Of a stretch of DNA of 64,000 bases, positions 7,698 to 16,413 are shown piece by piece. The notes beneath the pieces were generated by a model, which worked only from the letters and a program-made list of their open reading frames with translations, did not search any database and had not been told where the DNA came from. The stretch's first letter is position 1; each line of letters begins with the position of its first letter. Source of the DNA: JALYLC01 sp035696365 (GTDB taxonomy: Bacteria; Actinomycetota; Thermoleophilia; Gaiellales; JALYLC01). The stretch lies in assembly GCA_035696365.1 (NCBI GenBank), contig DASRQS010000009.1, forward strand, positions 1 through 64,000, written 5' to 3'. The position numbers and the translations under genes are program-made.

Positions 7698-10039
7698 GGC
7701 AGGCGGGAGATCAGCTCGGGCGGCGTGTAGGCCTCGACGGCGGGCAGCGCGTCGTCGTAGCGCTCGAGCTCGACGAGCGTCGTCTGCGCGATCGGCCCCT
7801 GCGCCAGGCTCGAGGTGCCCTTGTCGAGCGTGAGGCTGTTGGGGTTGCCGTGGCGGTCGAGCGAGCCCGCCTCGCCGGGCGACACGGGATCCCACCACGC
7901 ACCCGTCGAGAGCTGCACGACCGAGCGGCGCAGGCCGGGGTCGAGAATCGCGCCCGCGAGGCAGGCTCCGCGGTCGTTGAACACCCGCACGACATCGCCG
8001 TCGGAGATTCCGCGGGCACTCGCGTCGTCGGGATGCATTCGAATCGGCTCACGGCCCTGGACCTTCGAGTCCTGGCTGTAGCCGCCGTTGTCGTACTGCG
8101 AGTGCAGCCGCGTCTTCGGCTGGTTGGAGATCAGATGCAGCGGGAAACGACCGGCGAGCTCCGACCCGAGCCACTCGGCCGGTTCCATCCACACGGGGTG
8201 GCCGGGGCAGTCGTCGTAGCCGAAGCCGGCGATCGTGGCCGAGGCGATCTCGATGCGCCCGGACGGCGTGGGCAGCGGCGCCGAGGTGGGATCGGCGCGC
8301 AGGGCGGCGAAGTCCAGCTCGCGCCGGTGCGGCGGCGTCGGCATCTCGATGCGACCCGCCTCCCAGAACTCCTCGAAGGCGGGGAGCTCCACCCCCTTGC
8401 CCTGGAGGTCGTCGCGCGTCGTGTCGTAGAAATGTCGCACCCACTCGTCGCCGTCGCGCCCCTCGGAGAACTCCGCGAGGAAGCCGAGGCGCTCGGCCAG
8501 GGCGCACAGCGTCTCGTAATCGGTGCAGACCTCGGGCGGAGGCGCGACCGCCTGGTGCATGGCCGAGATCCAGGAGTCGGCCCAGCCGGCCGCGACGTCG
8601 TTGCGCTCGAGTGCGGTGGCCGCCGGGAAGACGATGTCGGCGAAGCGCGCGATGGGGTTCCACCACGACTCGTGCACGATCACGGTCTCGGGGCGGCGCC
8701 AGGCACGCGCGAGGCGGTGCAGATCCTGGTGGTGGTGGAACGGGTTGCCGCCGCACCAGTAGACGAGACGCACGTCCGGGAACGCGACGCGCCGCCCGTC
8801 GTAGTCGATCTCCTTGCCGGGCTCCAGCAACAGGTCGGCGATACGAGCGACGGGAGTCCTGGTCGTGACGCGGTTCTGGCCCTGCGCAAGCGCGGTGATG
8901 CGGTGGCGCTCGGGCTGCACGCCCACCGAGTGGATCGCGCCGTAGCCGGAGCCGAAGCCGCCGCCCGGCAGGCCCATGGAGCCCGTCATCGCCGCCAGCG
9001 CGACGCCCATCCAGAACGGCTGCTCGCCGTGGTCGGCCCGCTGCAGCGACCAGCTGACCGTGACCAGCGTGCGGCGCGCGGTCATCTCGGCCGCGAGCGC
9101 CTCGACTGCCGCGGGATCGACGTCGCAGACTGCGGCCGCCCAGGCTGCATCGCGTCGCACGCCGTCGCTCGCACCTGTGAGATAGGCCTCGAGCTGCTCC
9201 CAGCCGACGCAGCACTCCCGCAGGAAGTCCCGGTCGTGCGTGCCGGCCGCGATCATCGTGTGCGCGAGGCCCATCATCAGCGCGACGTCGGTGTTCGGCC
9301 GCGGCGTGATCCAGCGAGCGCTCTGATGCGCGTCGATGTCGCCGCGCACCGGGCTGACGTTGACGAAGTCGACGCCGGCCTCGCGCGCAGCAGCCTGCGC
9401 GCCCCGCGCCACATGGCGCGCAAGGCCGCCGGAGTTGATCTGCGTGTTCTTCATCGCCAGCCCGCCGAAGGCGACGATCAGCTCGGTGTGCTCGGCGATC
9501 TCGTCCCAGTGCGGAGCCGAGGAGTAGATCGCGTTCGAGGCGCCGCCGATCACGTGCGGGAGGATGACCTCCATGGCCGCGCAGCTGTAGCTGTTGACGG
9601 ACGCCGTGTAGCCGCCGTGGAAGTTCAGGAAGCGGTGCAACAGGCCCTGCGGGTGGTGGAAGCGCCCGGCACTGCCCCAGCCGTAGGAGCCGCCGTAGAT
9701 GGAGGCGTTGCCGTGCTCGCTCTTCACGCGCGCGAGCTCGCGCGCGGCCAGATCGAGCGCCTCCTCCCAGCCGACCTCGACGAACGCGTCCTGTCCGCGC
9801 GCCTCTCCGCCCCGTCCCTCCAGCCAGCCGCGCCGGACCGCGGGACGCAGGATCCGCCCGGCGTCGTTCTGCGCGCGGGGCATGCCGACGCCGATGGGCG
9901 ACGGATCGGGATCGCCGGGCACCGGGTGCAGCGCGACGACCGCGCCGCCACTCACCTCGACGTCATAGTTGCCCCAGTGCGTGGACGTCGGCGTGCGACG
10001 ACGTGCGATGAGCCCATCACCTCCCGGTCGGCGAGCCAC
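7694..10039 (-). CDS. molybdopterin oxidoreductase, DMSO/TMAO/biotin sulfoxide reductase type
   Basis: About 781-aa bis-MGD molybdoenzyme. THWGNYDVEV opens the mature fold; IYGGSYGWGSAGRFHH and NSYSCAAMEVILPHVIGG match the DMSO reductase subgroup, the Ser after Tyr being the likely Mo ligand. There is no Fe-S motif, no Tat signal and no partner subunit, so it resembles cytoplasmic BisC-type enzymes. The start is unclear: GTG 10039 is the nearest in-frame start, while a good GGGAGG lies closer to the conserved region without a usual start codon in frame. It is coupled to the larA-like gene, suggesting work on the same substrate class (inference). Confidence 0.87.
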   Translation of the reverse strand: MARRPGGDGLIARRRTPTSTHWGNYDVEVSGGAVVALHPVPGDPDPSPIGVGMPRAQNDAGRILRPAVRRGWLEGRGGEARGQDAFVEVGWEEALDLAARELARVKSEHGNASIYGGSYGWGSAGRFHHPQGLLHRFLNFHGGYTASVNSYSCAAMEVILPHVIGGASNAIYSSAPHWDEIAEHTELIVAFGGLAMKNTQINSGGLARHVARGAQAAAREAGVDFVNVSPVRGDIDAHQSARWITPRPNTDVALMMGLAHTMIAAGTHDRDFLRECCVGWEQLEAYLTGASDGVRRDAAWAAAVCDVDPAAVEALAAEMTARRTLVTVSWSLQRADHGEQPFWMGVALAAMTGSMGLPGGGFGSGYGAIHSVGVQPERHRITALAQGQNRVTTRTPVARIADLLLEPGKEIDYDGRRVAFPDVRLVYWCGGNPFHHHQDLHRLARAWRRPETVIVHESWWNPIARFADIVFPAATALERNDVAAGWADSWISAMHQAVAPPPEVCTDYETLCALAERLGFLAEFSEGRDGDEWVRHFYDTTRDDLQGKGVELPAFEEFWEAGRIEMPTPPHRRELDFAALRADPTSAPLPTPSGRIEIASATIAGFGYDDCPGHPVWMEPAEWLGSELAGRFPLHLISNQPKTRLHSQYDNGGYSQDSKVQGREPIRMHPDDASARGISDGDVVRVFNDRGACLAGAILDPGLRRSVVQLSTGAWWDPVSPGEAGSLDRHGNPNSLTLDKGTSSLAQGPIAQTTLVELERYDDALPAVEAYTPPELISRLP

Positions 10040-10104
10040 GCCGCATCGTAGCCGGGGCGGCGCGCAGACCACGGCGACCGACGCGCCTCTCATGATTCGC
10101 CGGG

Positions 10105-10650
10105 ATGCGAGCAACCGGCTGTCTCTGCGCGCTGCTCGGCGCGCTCCTCGCAGTGCTGCCGGTCACCGTCGTCCAGGCGAAGGTCAAGCCGCTCCCGAAG
10201 CCCGCAGGCATCTCACCGAAACCGGCGCTGCGCACGGTCTCTGTGATCGCGCCCGTCTCGCGGCCGACGGCGAGCACCACCGTCGTCAGGCCGGCTCGCC
10301 GCGAGGTCGCAAGCAGGCCTCGCACCAGCGTGCGCAGGACGAGGGTGCGCCGGATCTCGGCGCGCGCGCCGAGACGGCACGTTTTCGTTCCGGCGTCCAT
10401 CCGCGGAGGACGCGAGCGGAACTGGCTGGTCGAGAGCGTCGGTGGCCGTGATTCCGCGCGCGTGCTCGCAGTGGCATTGCTGCGGCCGACGCCTCTCGGT
10501 CTCGTCGGCTCCGGCGAGGCGCTGCCGGTGCACGACCGCACCTGGCCCGCCTGGAAGATCGCTGCGCTCGCGCTGCTGGCCGCCGCAGAGACGTTCCTGC
10601 TCGTCCGTCTCACCCGCGGCAGGGGCTTCGCGTACCCGAACGAGATCTGA
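10105..10650 (+). CDS. secreted/membrane-anchored basic protein, unknown
   Basis: 181-aa protein I do not recognise. Residues 1-25 form a signal peptide (CALLGALLAVLPVTVVQA). A proline/arginine-rich stretch (about 30-105, including RRTRVRRISARAPRR) follows, then a C-terminal membrane helix AWKIAALALLAAAETFLLV and a short cytoplasmic tail. The topology suggests a periplasm- or wall-facing basic domain anchored at the C-terminus. It is divergent from the molybdoenzyme and followed by chrA after 57 nt. Composition of the basic region is low-complexity, so homology searches may fail. Confidence 0.65.
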   Translation: MRATGCLCALLGALLAVLPVTVVQAKVKPLPKPAGISPKPALRTVSVIAPVSRPTASTTVVRPARREVASRPRTSVRRTRVRRISARAPRRHVFVPASIRGGRERNWLVESVGGRDSARVLAVALLRPTPLGLVGSGEALPVHDRTWPAWKIAALALLAAAETFLLVRLTRGRGFAYPNEI

Positions 10651-10707
10651 CCTGGCGCACGCGCAGGTGCAACTTCTTCACCACCGGGCTGCCGCGCCTC
10701 CGCTAGC

Positions 10708-11907
10708 GTGCGCCGCGAGCCAGTGACGGAGACGCCCCTCGAGCATCCGGGTCCGACGACGGCGCCGCTGGCCACGGTCGCGCGCGAGTGGACGCGCATC
10801 GGTCTGATCGGCTTCGGCGGGCCGCCCGCGCACATCGTGCTGCTGCGCCGCCTCGTGGTGGAGCGCAAGCGCTGGATGGACGCGAAGGAGTTCGAGGACG
10901 CCAACGCCGCGTGCGGCCTCCTGCCGGGCCCCGCCTCCACGCAGCTCGCGATCTTCTGCGCCTACCGGGCCGGCGGTCCGCTGGGGGCGATCGTCGGCGG
11001 CCTCGGCTTCATCGTCCCCGCGGTCGTGCTCGTCCTGCTGCTCTCGGTGGTCTTCTTCGGGCAGGCGCCGCCGCTCTGGGTGCGCGGCGCGGGCGCGGGC
11101 GCCGGTGCAGCCGTCGCCGCCGTCGCAGTGCATGCCGCGCGCTCGCTGCTCGTCCCGAGCCTCGCGCGCGTGCGCGACGATGCCGCGCGGCGGGCGCGCT
11201 GGGCGCTCTACCTCGTCGCCGCCGCTGCCGGGGCGGCACTCGTGGGCCCGTACCTCGTGCTGGTGCTCGTCGGCTGCGGCCTCGTCGAGCTCGCCCTGCA
11301 GCGCAGGCCCTCAACTGCATTCGGGGTGCACCTCGGTGCACTCGCGGCGCCGGCCCCGCGAGCCGTCGCGGCCGGGGGGCTCGGAGCGCTCTGCTGGACG
11401 GCCTTCAAGGTGGGCGCGCTCTCCTACGGCGGCGGCTTCGTGATCATCCCCCTGATGCAGAGCGACGCCGTGCACACCTACCACTGGATGACCAACGCGG
11501 AGTTCCTGAACGCCGTCGCGCTGGGTCAGGTCACCCCGGGCCCCGTGGTCGCGACGATCGCCGCCGTCGGCTACGCCGCGCACGGGATCGGCGGCGGGCT
11601 GCTGGCCGCGGCGGTCGCATTCACGCCGTCGTTCTCGTTCATCCTGCTGGGCGGCCGGCGCTTCGGGCGGCTGCGAGCGAACGCCAACGCGCGAGCCTTC
11701 CTCGAAGGGGCTGGGCCGGCGGCGATCGGGGCGATCCTCGGCGCGGCCGTCACGCTGACGCTCGCGCTGCGCGAGACGTGGCAGTACGGCGTGCTGGCAG
11801 CCGCCGCGATCGCGCTGCTCGCGCTCCGGCGCAGTGTCGTCGAGACGCTGCTGGCAGCGGGGGCGATCGGCGTGGTGCTCGCGCTGGCCGGCGCGCCGAT
11901 TCCCTAG
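10708..11907 (+). CDS. chrA: chromate transporter (ChrA family)
   Basis: 399-aa membrane protein with two CHR domains, full length for long-chain ChrA. First half: IGLIGFGGPPAHIVLLRR and LLPGPASTQLAIF; second half: KVGALSYGGGFVIIPLMQ and ALGQVTPGPVVATIA. CHR proteins export chromate, or transport sulfate-like anions. Starts at GTG 10708; GTG 10723 is also possible. Its TAG stop overlaps the stop of the convergent membrane-protein gene (CTAG). The role in chromate resistance is by family only. Confidence 0.93.
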   Translation: MRREPVTETPLEHPGPTTAPLATVAREWTRIGLIGFGGPPAHIVLLRRLVVERKRWMDAKEFEDANAACGLLPGPASTQLAIFCAYRAGGPLGAIVGGLGFIVPAVVLVLLLSVVFFGQAPPLWVRGAGAGAGAAVAAVAVHAARSLLVPSLARVRDDAARRARWALYLVAAAAGAALVGPYLVLVLVGCGLVELALQRRPSTAFGVHLGALAAPAPRAVAAGGLGALCWTAFKVGALSYGGGFVIIPLMQSDAVHTYHWMTNAEFLNAVALGQVTPGPVVATIAAVGYAAHGIGGGLLAAAVAFTPSFSFILLGGRRFGRLRANANARAFLEGAGPAAIGAILGAAVTLTLALRETWQYGVLAAAAIALLALRRSVVETLLAAGAIGVVLALAGAPIP

Positions 11908-12950
11908 AGCGCCGCTGCTCTCGCCGAGGAGCTGTCCGCGCCGTCGGGCGCCTTCGCGAGCTCGCGCGCGCCGCTCAGCGAGAGTCCCTCGCGGGCCAGG
12001 AAGAAGAGGCCGAGACCGACGCCGAGCAGGCCCTCGACCAGCTGCAACCCGACGCTGAAGGCCACGGCGCTGGTGGTCGAGACGGCGTACGCGCTGACGA
12101 GCGGGGCGCTGACGCCGAGCTGGAAGATGCCCAGATTGCCGGGCCAGAAGGGGAACAGCTGCACGATCGTCGACGAGACGAACACCATGCCCGCGCCGGC
12201 GAGACCGATGTGGATGCCGAAGGCCTCGAGCGCCGCCCAGATGCCGGCGATCTGCGCGGCCCACGAGAGCGTGCCCGCCGCCATCGCGACGGCCGTCGCG
12301 CGCGGCTTCGAGAACAGCGCCTGGCCACGCGAGAGGCCCGACAGAACGACGGCGACCCGGCCGCGCGCCTTGCGCATCGCGACCATCAGCACCGTCGTCA
12401 CGACCGTGAGCACGAGGACGAAGGCGATCACGAGCCCCCAGATCATCTGCGGGAGGTGCATGACCGGCGCGAGCGCGACCACCGCGAGTGCGAGCGCGAC
12501 CCCGAGGACGAGTTGCTCGGCAAGCGCGGTGCCGGCGATCGTCGAAGCAGGAATGCTCTCCCCGGCCAGACGCCTGCGCCGAGCGAGCACCGCGACGCGC
12601 GCGAGCTCGCCGACACGGGCGAACAGGACCGAGTTGAGCAGGAAACCGATGAAGAGCGCCGGCACGACGTGGGCGTAGCGCGCGGGGCGCTGCTCCGGGA
12701 GGGCGTCGAGCGCCGCCTTCCAGACGATCGCCTTGCCGGCCACGGAGGCCAGGTTGAGCAGCAGCGAGGCGATGATCCAGCCCCACACCACGTCGGCCTG
12801 GCCGAGCGTCGAGAGGTCGACGCGCCTGGCGAGCAGCAGGGAGATCCCCGCCAGCGCGCCGGCTCCCAAGACGACGCGCAGCGCCTGCGAGTGCGCCAGC
12901 TCCGCGATGCGGCGGGTGGGCGAGAGCGGGTTGATGGGGACGGCGGACAT
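11904..12950 (-). CDS. lysylphosphatidylglycerol synthase-type membrane protein (UPF0104)
   Basis: 348-aa protein with about eight membrane segments in the LPG_synthase_TM family. Signature regions include ASLLLNLASVAGKAIVWKAAL, FIGFLLNSVLFARVGELARV, GTALAEQLVLGVAL and VQLFPFWPGNLGIFQLGV. It lacks the C-terminal lysyltransferase domain of MprF, so it is the stand-alone membrane module, which in other proteins flips lipid or glycolipid. Convergent with chrA with overlapping stops. Substrate unknown. Confidence 0.85.
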   Translation of the reverse strand: MSAVPINPLSPTRRIAELAHSQALRVVLGAGALAGISLLLARRVDLSTLGQADVVWGWIIASLLLNLASVAGKAIVWKAALDALPEQRPARYAHVVPALFIGFLLNSVLFARVGELARVAVLARRRRLAGESIPASTIAGTALAEQLVLGVALALAVVALAPVMHLPQMIWGLVIAFVLVLTVVTTVLMVAMRKARGRVAVVLSGLSRGQALFSKPRATAVAMAAGTLSWAAQIAGIWAALEAFGIHIGLAGAGMVFVSSTIVQLFPFWPGNLGIFQLGVSAPLVSAYAVSTTSAVAFSVGLQLVEGLLGVGLGLFFLAREGLSLSGARELAKAPDGADSSSARAAAL

Positions 12951-13149
12951 CTCGCTTCGTAGCGTGCCCGCCTTCGGCGCCCGGATCGTGCGGGGGGCCT
13001 GTGTGCCGTGGTGCGGTCAGCCGTACCTCGGTCGGCCGATCAGCGGGCAGCCTGGGAGGACCCGGCGCCCGAAGCGGCGGGAGCGGCGGATTCGGCCTGC
13101 GCGGGCTGCGCGGCCTGCGCGAGCCTGCGCGCGGAGCGGCGCACGGCGG

Positions 13150-13251
13150 CTACCACTGCCGCACACCCGCTTCGCGCGAGTCGGCGCCGAACCAGCTCGA
13201 GAGGATGGAAACGAGCACGAATACAAGGGCGATGAATGTGAGAGTGAGCAC
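13150..13251 (-). CDS. 33-aa single-helix membrane peptide
   Basis: GTG 13251 is preceded at 6 nt by GGAGG, a near-ideal ribosome binding site. The product is 33 aa: a membrane helix LTLTFIALVFVLVSILSSW, then a short tail FGADSREAGVRQW. Codon use in the helix is natural for a hydrophobic segment and the frame closes with TAG. I do not recognise the peptide from a named family. It lies alone in about 400 bp between the LPG-synthase-type gene and an F420 enzyme gene, all on the same strand. Confidence 0.55.
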   Translation of the reverse strand: MLTLTFIALVFVLVSILSSWFGADSREAGVRQW

Positions 13252-13364
13252 GGCGAGCCTCCGGCTTGCGGGGTCGGGACGGGCGTTTTCCCGATTCTCG
13301 CCCTCGCGCCCGCGCCCGGGCGTTCGGCGGACCGGCGTCTCGCGGTGGCGCTGGCCGTACGACC

Positions 13365-14213
13365 TCAGCCGAGCTCGCGCAGGCGCGGCAGCAGCTCGGC
13401 CACGCGCTCGGCGTGCGCTCGCGCCTCCCCGGGCGAGACGATCACGATCAGGTCGCGCACGTTGCGCTCGACGAACTCGGCGGCGCTGCGCAGCAGCGCT
13501 TCGTCATCGCCGGAATAGCGCACCTGCACCGAGCGCCGGATCTCGGCCGGATCTCGGCCGACGTCGGCGCAATGGGCGTCGAGGATGCCCGCCAGGCGCG
13601 CGACCTCGTCGGGGTCGCCCCCCGGGGCGTTCCAGACGTCTGCATGCTGGGCGATCACGCGCAGTGTCTTGCGCTCGCCGCGTCCCCCGATCCAGAAGGG
13701 CGGATACGGCCGCTGAACGGGCTTCGGATTCGAGATCGCCTCGTGCAGGGTGTAGCGCTGACCCTCGAACGTCGCGCGCTCCTCGGTGAACAGCAGCTTC
13801 ATCACCTGGCAGGCCTCGTCCAGCCACTCGACGCGGCGTCCCGCCGTGCCGAACTCGATGCCGAGCATGGCGTGCTCGTTCTCGGCCCAGGCGGCGCCGA
13901 TGCCGAGCTCGAGCCGCCCGCCCGAGAGGTGATCGACGGTCACGGCCAGCTTGGCGAGCACGCCGGGATGCCGGTAGGTGTTGCCGGTCACCATGCAGCC
14001 GATGCGCACGCGGCTCGTGGCCTCGGCCATGGCCCCGAGCAGCGTCCAGCCCTCGAGCACGTCGCGCTCGGGGTCGCCGATGATCGCCGCGAAGTGGTCG
14101 AAGTTCCAAAGGTGGTCGAAGCCCGACTGGTCGGCCACCTGCCAGACGGCGCGCAGCTCGGCCGGGCTGGTGTTCTGCTGGGAGAGCTTGAGTCCGATGC
14201 GTACGGGATCCAT
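13365..14213 (-). CDS. LLM-class F420-dependent oxidoreductase
   Basis: 282-aa TIM-barrel enzyme of the luciferase-like (LLM) family. Features: DHLWNFDHFAAIIGD near the N-terminus, VTGNTYRHPGVLAKLAVTVD, LSGGRLELGIGAAW, and PPFWIGGRGERKTLR. In actinobacteria this class mostly uses coenzyme F420 for hydride transfer. It is one of three LLM enzymes in the window and has no obvious operon partner. Substrate cannot be told. It diverges from the PAS/GGDEF gene by about 85 bp. Confidence 0.9.
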   Translation of the reverse strand: MDPVRIGLKLSQQNTSPAELRAVWQVADQSGFDHLWNFDHFAAIIGDPERDVLEGWTLLGAMAEATSRVRIGCMVTGNTYRHPGVLAKLAVTVDHLSGGRLELGIGAAWAENEHAMLGIEFGTAGRRVEWLDEACQVMKLLFTEERATFEGQRYTLHEAISNPKPVQRPYPPFWIGGRGERKTLRVIAQHADVWNAPGGDPDEVARLAGILDAHCADVGRDPAEIRRSVQVRYSGDDEALLRSAAEFVERNVRDLIVIVSPGEARAHAERVAELLPRLRELG

Positions 14214-14297
14214 CTGGCGAGCCTAGCGTTTCGTCGCTCCCGCCCCGGTGGGGACGAAGTCCTCACCGGGCACGTCGCGCGTGCCGATAGCCACAAG

Positions 14298-14723
14298 ATG
14301 GAGCCGGTCAGATGCACCCCCGACGGCGAGCCGCGCGGGTCCGAGCCCCAGCACATGGCCGGCTCCGGCGAGCACGTCGACCTGGAGCGGTTCCTGAGCG
14401 TGCTCGAGGGCGTGCGCACCGTCCCGTTCTCGGGCGAATTCCGCCCGGACGGCAGCTTCCACGCGCCCTACACCGGGCCCGGCATCCACCTGCTGCTCGG
14501 CGGCGACCTCCCGGACGGGATCGACGGTGGCGAGTTCTGGGCGACGCGCGTGCTGCCGTCCGACCGCGCGCTCTACGACGGCGGCATGGAGCTCCAGCGC
14601 AACGGCGAGTCGTGTCAGATGGAGTACCGCATCGAGGCGCTCGACGGCCGCTTGCTGTGGATCCGCGAGTGCTCCCGCGGGACGCCTCAGCAGGACGGCA
14701 GCATGCGCATCGACGCATCGTGA
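14298..14723 (+). CDS. N-terminal PAS part of a c-di-GMP protein, split by a frameshift
   Basis: This frame encodes a PAS sensor domain (EFRPDGSFHAPYTGPGIHLL, then MEYRIEALDGRLLWIREC) and stops at TGA 14721 inside the last PAS strand (MRIDAS-stop). Inserting one G after 14715 restores GSMRIDGIVIDVTEQHARD, the normal PAS end, into the next frame. So 14298-16348 was probably one gene of about 683 codons. ATG 14355 is an alternative start. The downstream frame can restart at GTG 14720, overlapping this stop (GTGA), so both halves may still be made. A sequencing error is equally possible. Confidence 0.6.
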   Translation: MEPVRCTPDGEPRGSEPQHMAGSGEHVDLERFLSVLEGVRTVPFSGEFRPDGSFHAPYTGPGIHLLLGGDLPDGIDGGEFWATRVLPSDRALYDGGMELQRNGESCQMEYRIEALDGRLLWIRECSRGTPQQDGSMRIDAS

Positions 14724-16348
14724 TAGACGTGACCGAGCAGCACGCCCGCGATGACGCCGCGAGCGAGCTCGAGCACATGCTGAGAGTGACGCGCGGCCGC
14801 CTCGACTCCGTGCTCTCGGCGATCGACGAGTATCTCTACGCCTGGCGCTATCCCGTCCACGGGCCCGCCGTCGTCGACTTCGAGTCGATGCCGCTGGCGG
14901 CCTTCCTGGGCCGGGAGCAGAGCGACGGCGATCCGGACGACGAGTGGCTCGAGTCCGTGCACCCCGACGATCGCGCGGCCGTCGCCGAGGACGTGCTCGC
15001 CGCGCAGCACGCGGGCCTGCCGGGCAGCGTCGAGTACCGCGTCCGCGACAGCGAGGGCACCACCCGCTGGCTGCATGATCGCTGGCGCTGCCGGCGCGAG
15101 CCGGGCGGGATCGTCGCCGAGGGAATCGTGTCCGACATCACCGCGCGCAAGCACGCCCAGGACGGCATGGCCGCCGCGCTGGCGAGCACGCAGGTCGCCT
15201 ACGGCGAGCTCGACGAGGCGCGGCTCTCGGCCGAGCACGCCTCGAACACCGATCCGCTGACCGGCCTCGCCAATCGCCGCAGCTTCCAGAGCTCGCTCGA
15301 CGAAGCCGTCGTCAGCGCACGCTCGAAGCCGTTCGGCCTGCTGCTGCTCGACGTCGACCACTTCAAGCGCACGAACGACACGCACGGGCACCAGGCCGGC
15401 GACGACGTGCTCGAGGCCGTGGTCGCCTGCATGCGCACGACCGTGCCCGACGACGCGATCATCGCGCGCTGGGGCGGCGAGGAGTTCACCGTGCTCGTGC
15501 CGGGCGTGCGGACCCGCGACGCGCTACGTGAGGTCGCGGAGGGCATCCGGCTGACGGTGCGCGACGAGCGGCTCGCGACGCGCCGCGGGGCCCTCGCGAT
15601 CACCATCTCGTGCGGCGGGGTGCTCTCGTGCGACGGCCGGGACACCGAGGAACTGGTGCACGCGGCCGACGCCGCGATGTACCGCGCCAAGCAATCGGGC
15701 CGCGACCGCACGCTGCTCGCCGGCGACACCGGCAGCGGGGTGCCGCGGGACGAGCCCGAGCTGCTCCTGATCGCACAGAGCTTCGCGCACACGGCGAGCA
15801 TCCGCGAAGGCGTGCCGGAGCTGCACTGCGCACAGGTCGCCGAGCTGGCCGGGCTCATCGCCAGCCGTCTCGACCTGCCCGCGGCCACGGTGCTGCGTTG
15901 CAGGCTCGCGGGCTGGCTGCACGACGTCGGCAAGATCGCGATCCCCGATCGCGTGCTCGGCAAGCCCGGGCCCCTCAGCGCTGCCGAGTGGCAGGTGATG
16001 ATCACGCACGCGGCCTTCGGCGCCGATCTGGTCGCCCGCACCCCGGGCATCGCCGAGAGCGCAAACGCCGTGCGCCACCACCACGAGCGCTGGGACGGGA
16101 ACGGCTACCCCGACCGGCTGGCCGGCGACGACATCTCCATCGAGGCGCGCGTGGTCGCGGCCGCCGACACGTGGAACGCCATGACGCACGACCGCGTCTA
16201 CCGGCGCGCGCTGGACTTCGATGCCGCGTGCGCGGAGGTGCTCGGCATCGCCGGCGCCCAGCTCGACCCGGGCGTGACGGCAGCGCTGCTGGCCGTCGTC
16301 CGCGAGGACCACGAGATTCTGCTTCCGCTCGGCGAGATCGCGGCGTAG
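14720..16348 (+). CDS. PAS-GGDEF-HD-GYP cyclic-di-GMP turnover protein
   Basis: 542 aa from GTG 14720. A PAS domain (about residues 35-145, VEYRVRDSEGTTRWLHDRW) is followed by a GGDEF diguanylate cyclase domain with DPLTGLANRR and active site RWGGEEF, then an HD-GYP phosphodiesterase domain with HDVGKIAIPD, HHHERWDGNGYPD and VVAAADTWNAM. Both catalytic motifs look intact, so the protein could make and degrade c-di-GMP. The order GGDEF then HD-GYP is known in hybrid proteins. It continues the upstream PAS frame across a probable one-base deletion. Confidence 0.88.
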   Translation: MIDVTEQHARDDAASELEHMLRVTRGRLDSVLSAIDEYLYAWRYPVHGPAVVDFESMPLAAFLGREQSDGDPDDEWLESVHPDDRAAVAEDVLAAQHAGLPGSVEYRVRDSEGTTRWLHDRWRCRREPGGIVAEGIVSDITARKHAQDGMAAALASTQVAYGELDEARLSAEHASNTDPLTGLANRRSFQSSLDEAVVSARSKPFGLLLLDVDHFKRTNDTHGHQAGDDVLEAVVACMRTTVPDDAIIARWGGEEFTVLVPGVRTRDALREVAEGIRLTVRDERLATRRGALAITISCGGVLSCDGRDTEELVHAADAAMYRAKQSGRDRTLLAGDTGSGVPRDEPELLLIAQSFAHTASIREGVPELHCAQVAELAGLIASRLDLPAATVLRCRLAGWLHDVGKIAIPDRVLGKPGPLSAAEWQVMITHAAFGADLVARTPGIAESANAVRHHHERWDGNGYPDRLAGDDISIEARVVAAADTWNAMTHDRVYRRALDFDAACAEVLGIAGAQLDPGVTAALLAVVREDHEILLPLGEIAA

Positions 16349-16356
16349 AAGTTCGA

Positions 16357-16391
16357 ACAGAATCAGCGTGCGAACGCCGCGCTGATTCTGT
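16357..16391. terminator. 12-bp-stem hairpin and second copy of dispersed repeat
   Basis: ACAGAATCAGCG (16357-16368) pairs with CGCTGATTCTGT (16380-16391) around an 11-nt loop, between the convergent c-di-GMP gene and the exported-protein gene. There is no clear T-run. The right arm and its flank (16380-16400) match 6346-6366 in reverse orientation at 20 of 21 bases. Confidence 0.6.
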
Positions 16392-16413
16392 GAGAGCTTC
16401 TAAGCCGCGAGGG

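Noticed and set aside
7850..10051. 733-codon plus-strand open frame opposite the molybdoenzyme
   Set aside because: It has no recognisable domain and is rich in Arg/His/Val as expected for antisense of a GC-rich gene; the minus strand encodes a clear Mo-bis-MGD enzyme.
13266..14354. Long plus-strand reading opposite the F420 enzyme gene that runs into the PAS fragment
   Set aside because: Before about 14298 it is the antisense shadow of the LLM gene (13365-14213), with composition unlike a protein; only the part after 14298 shows PAS features.
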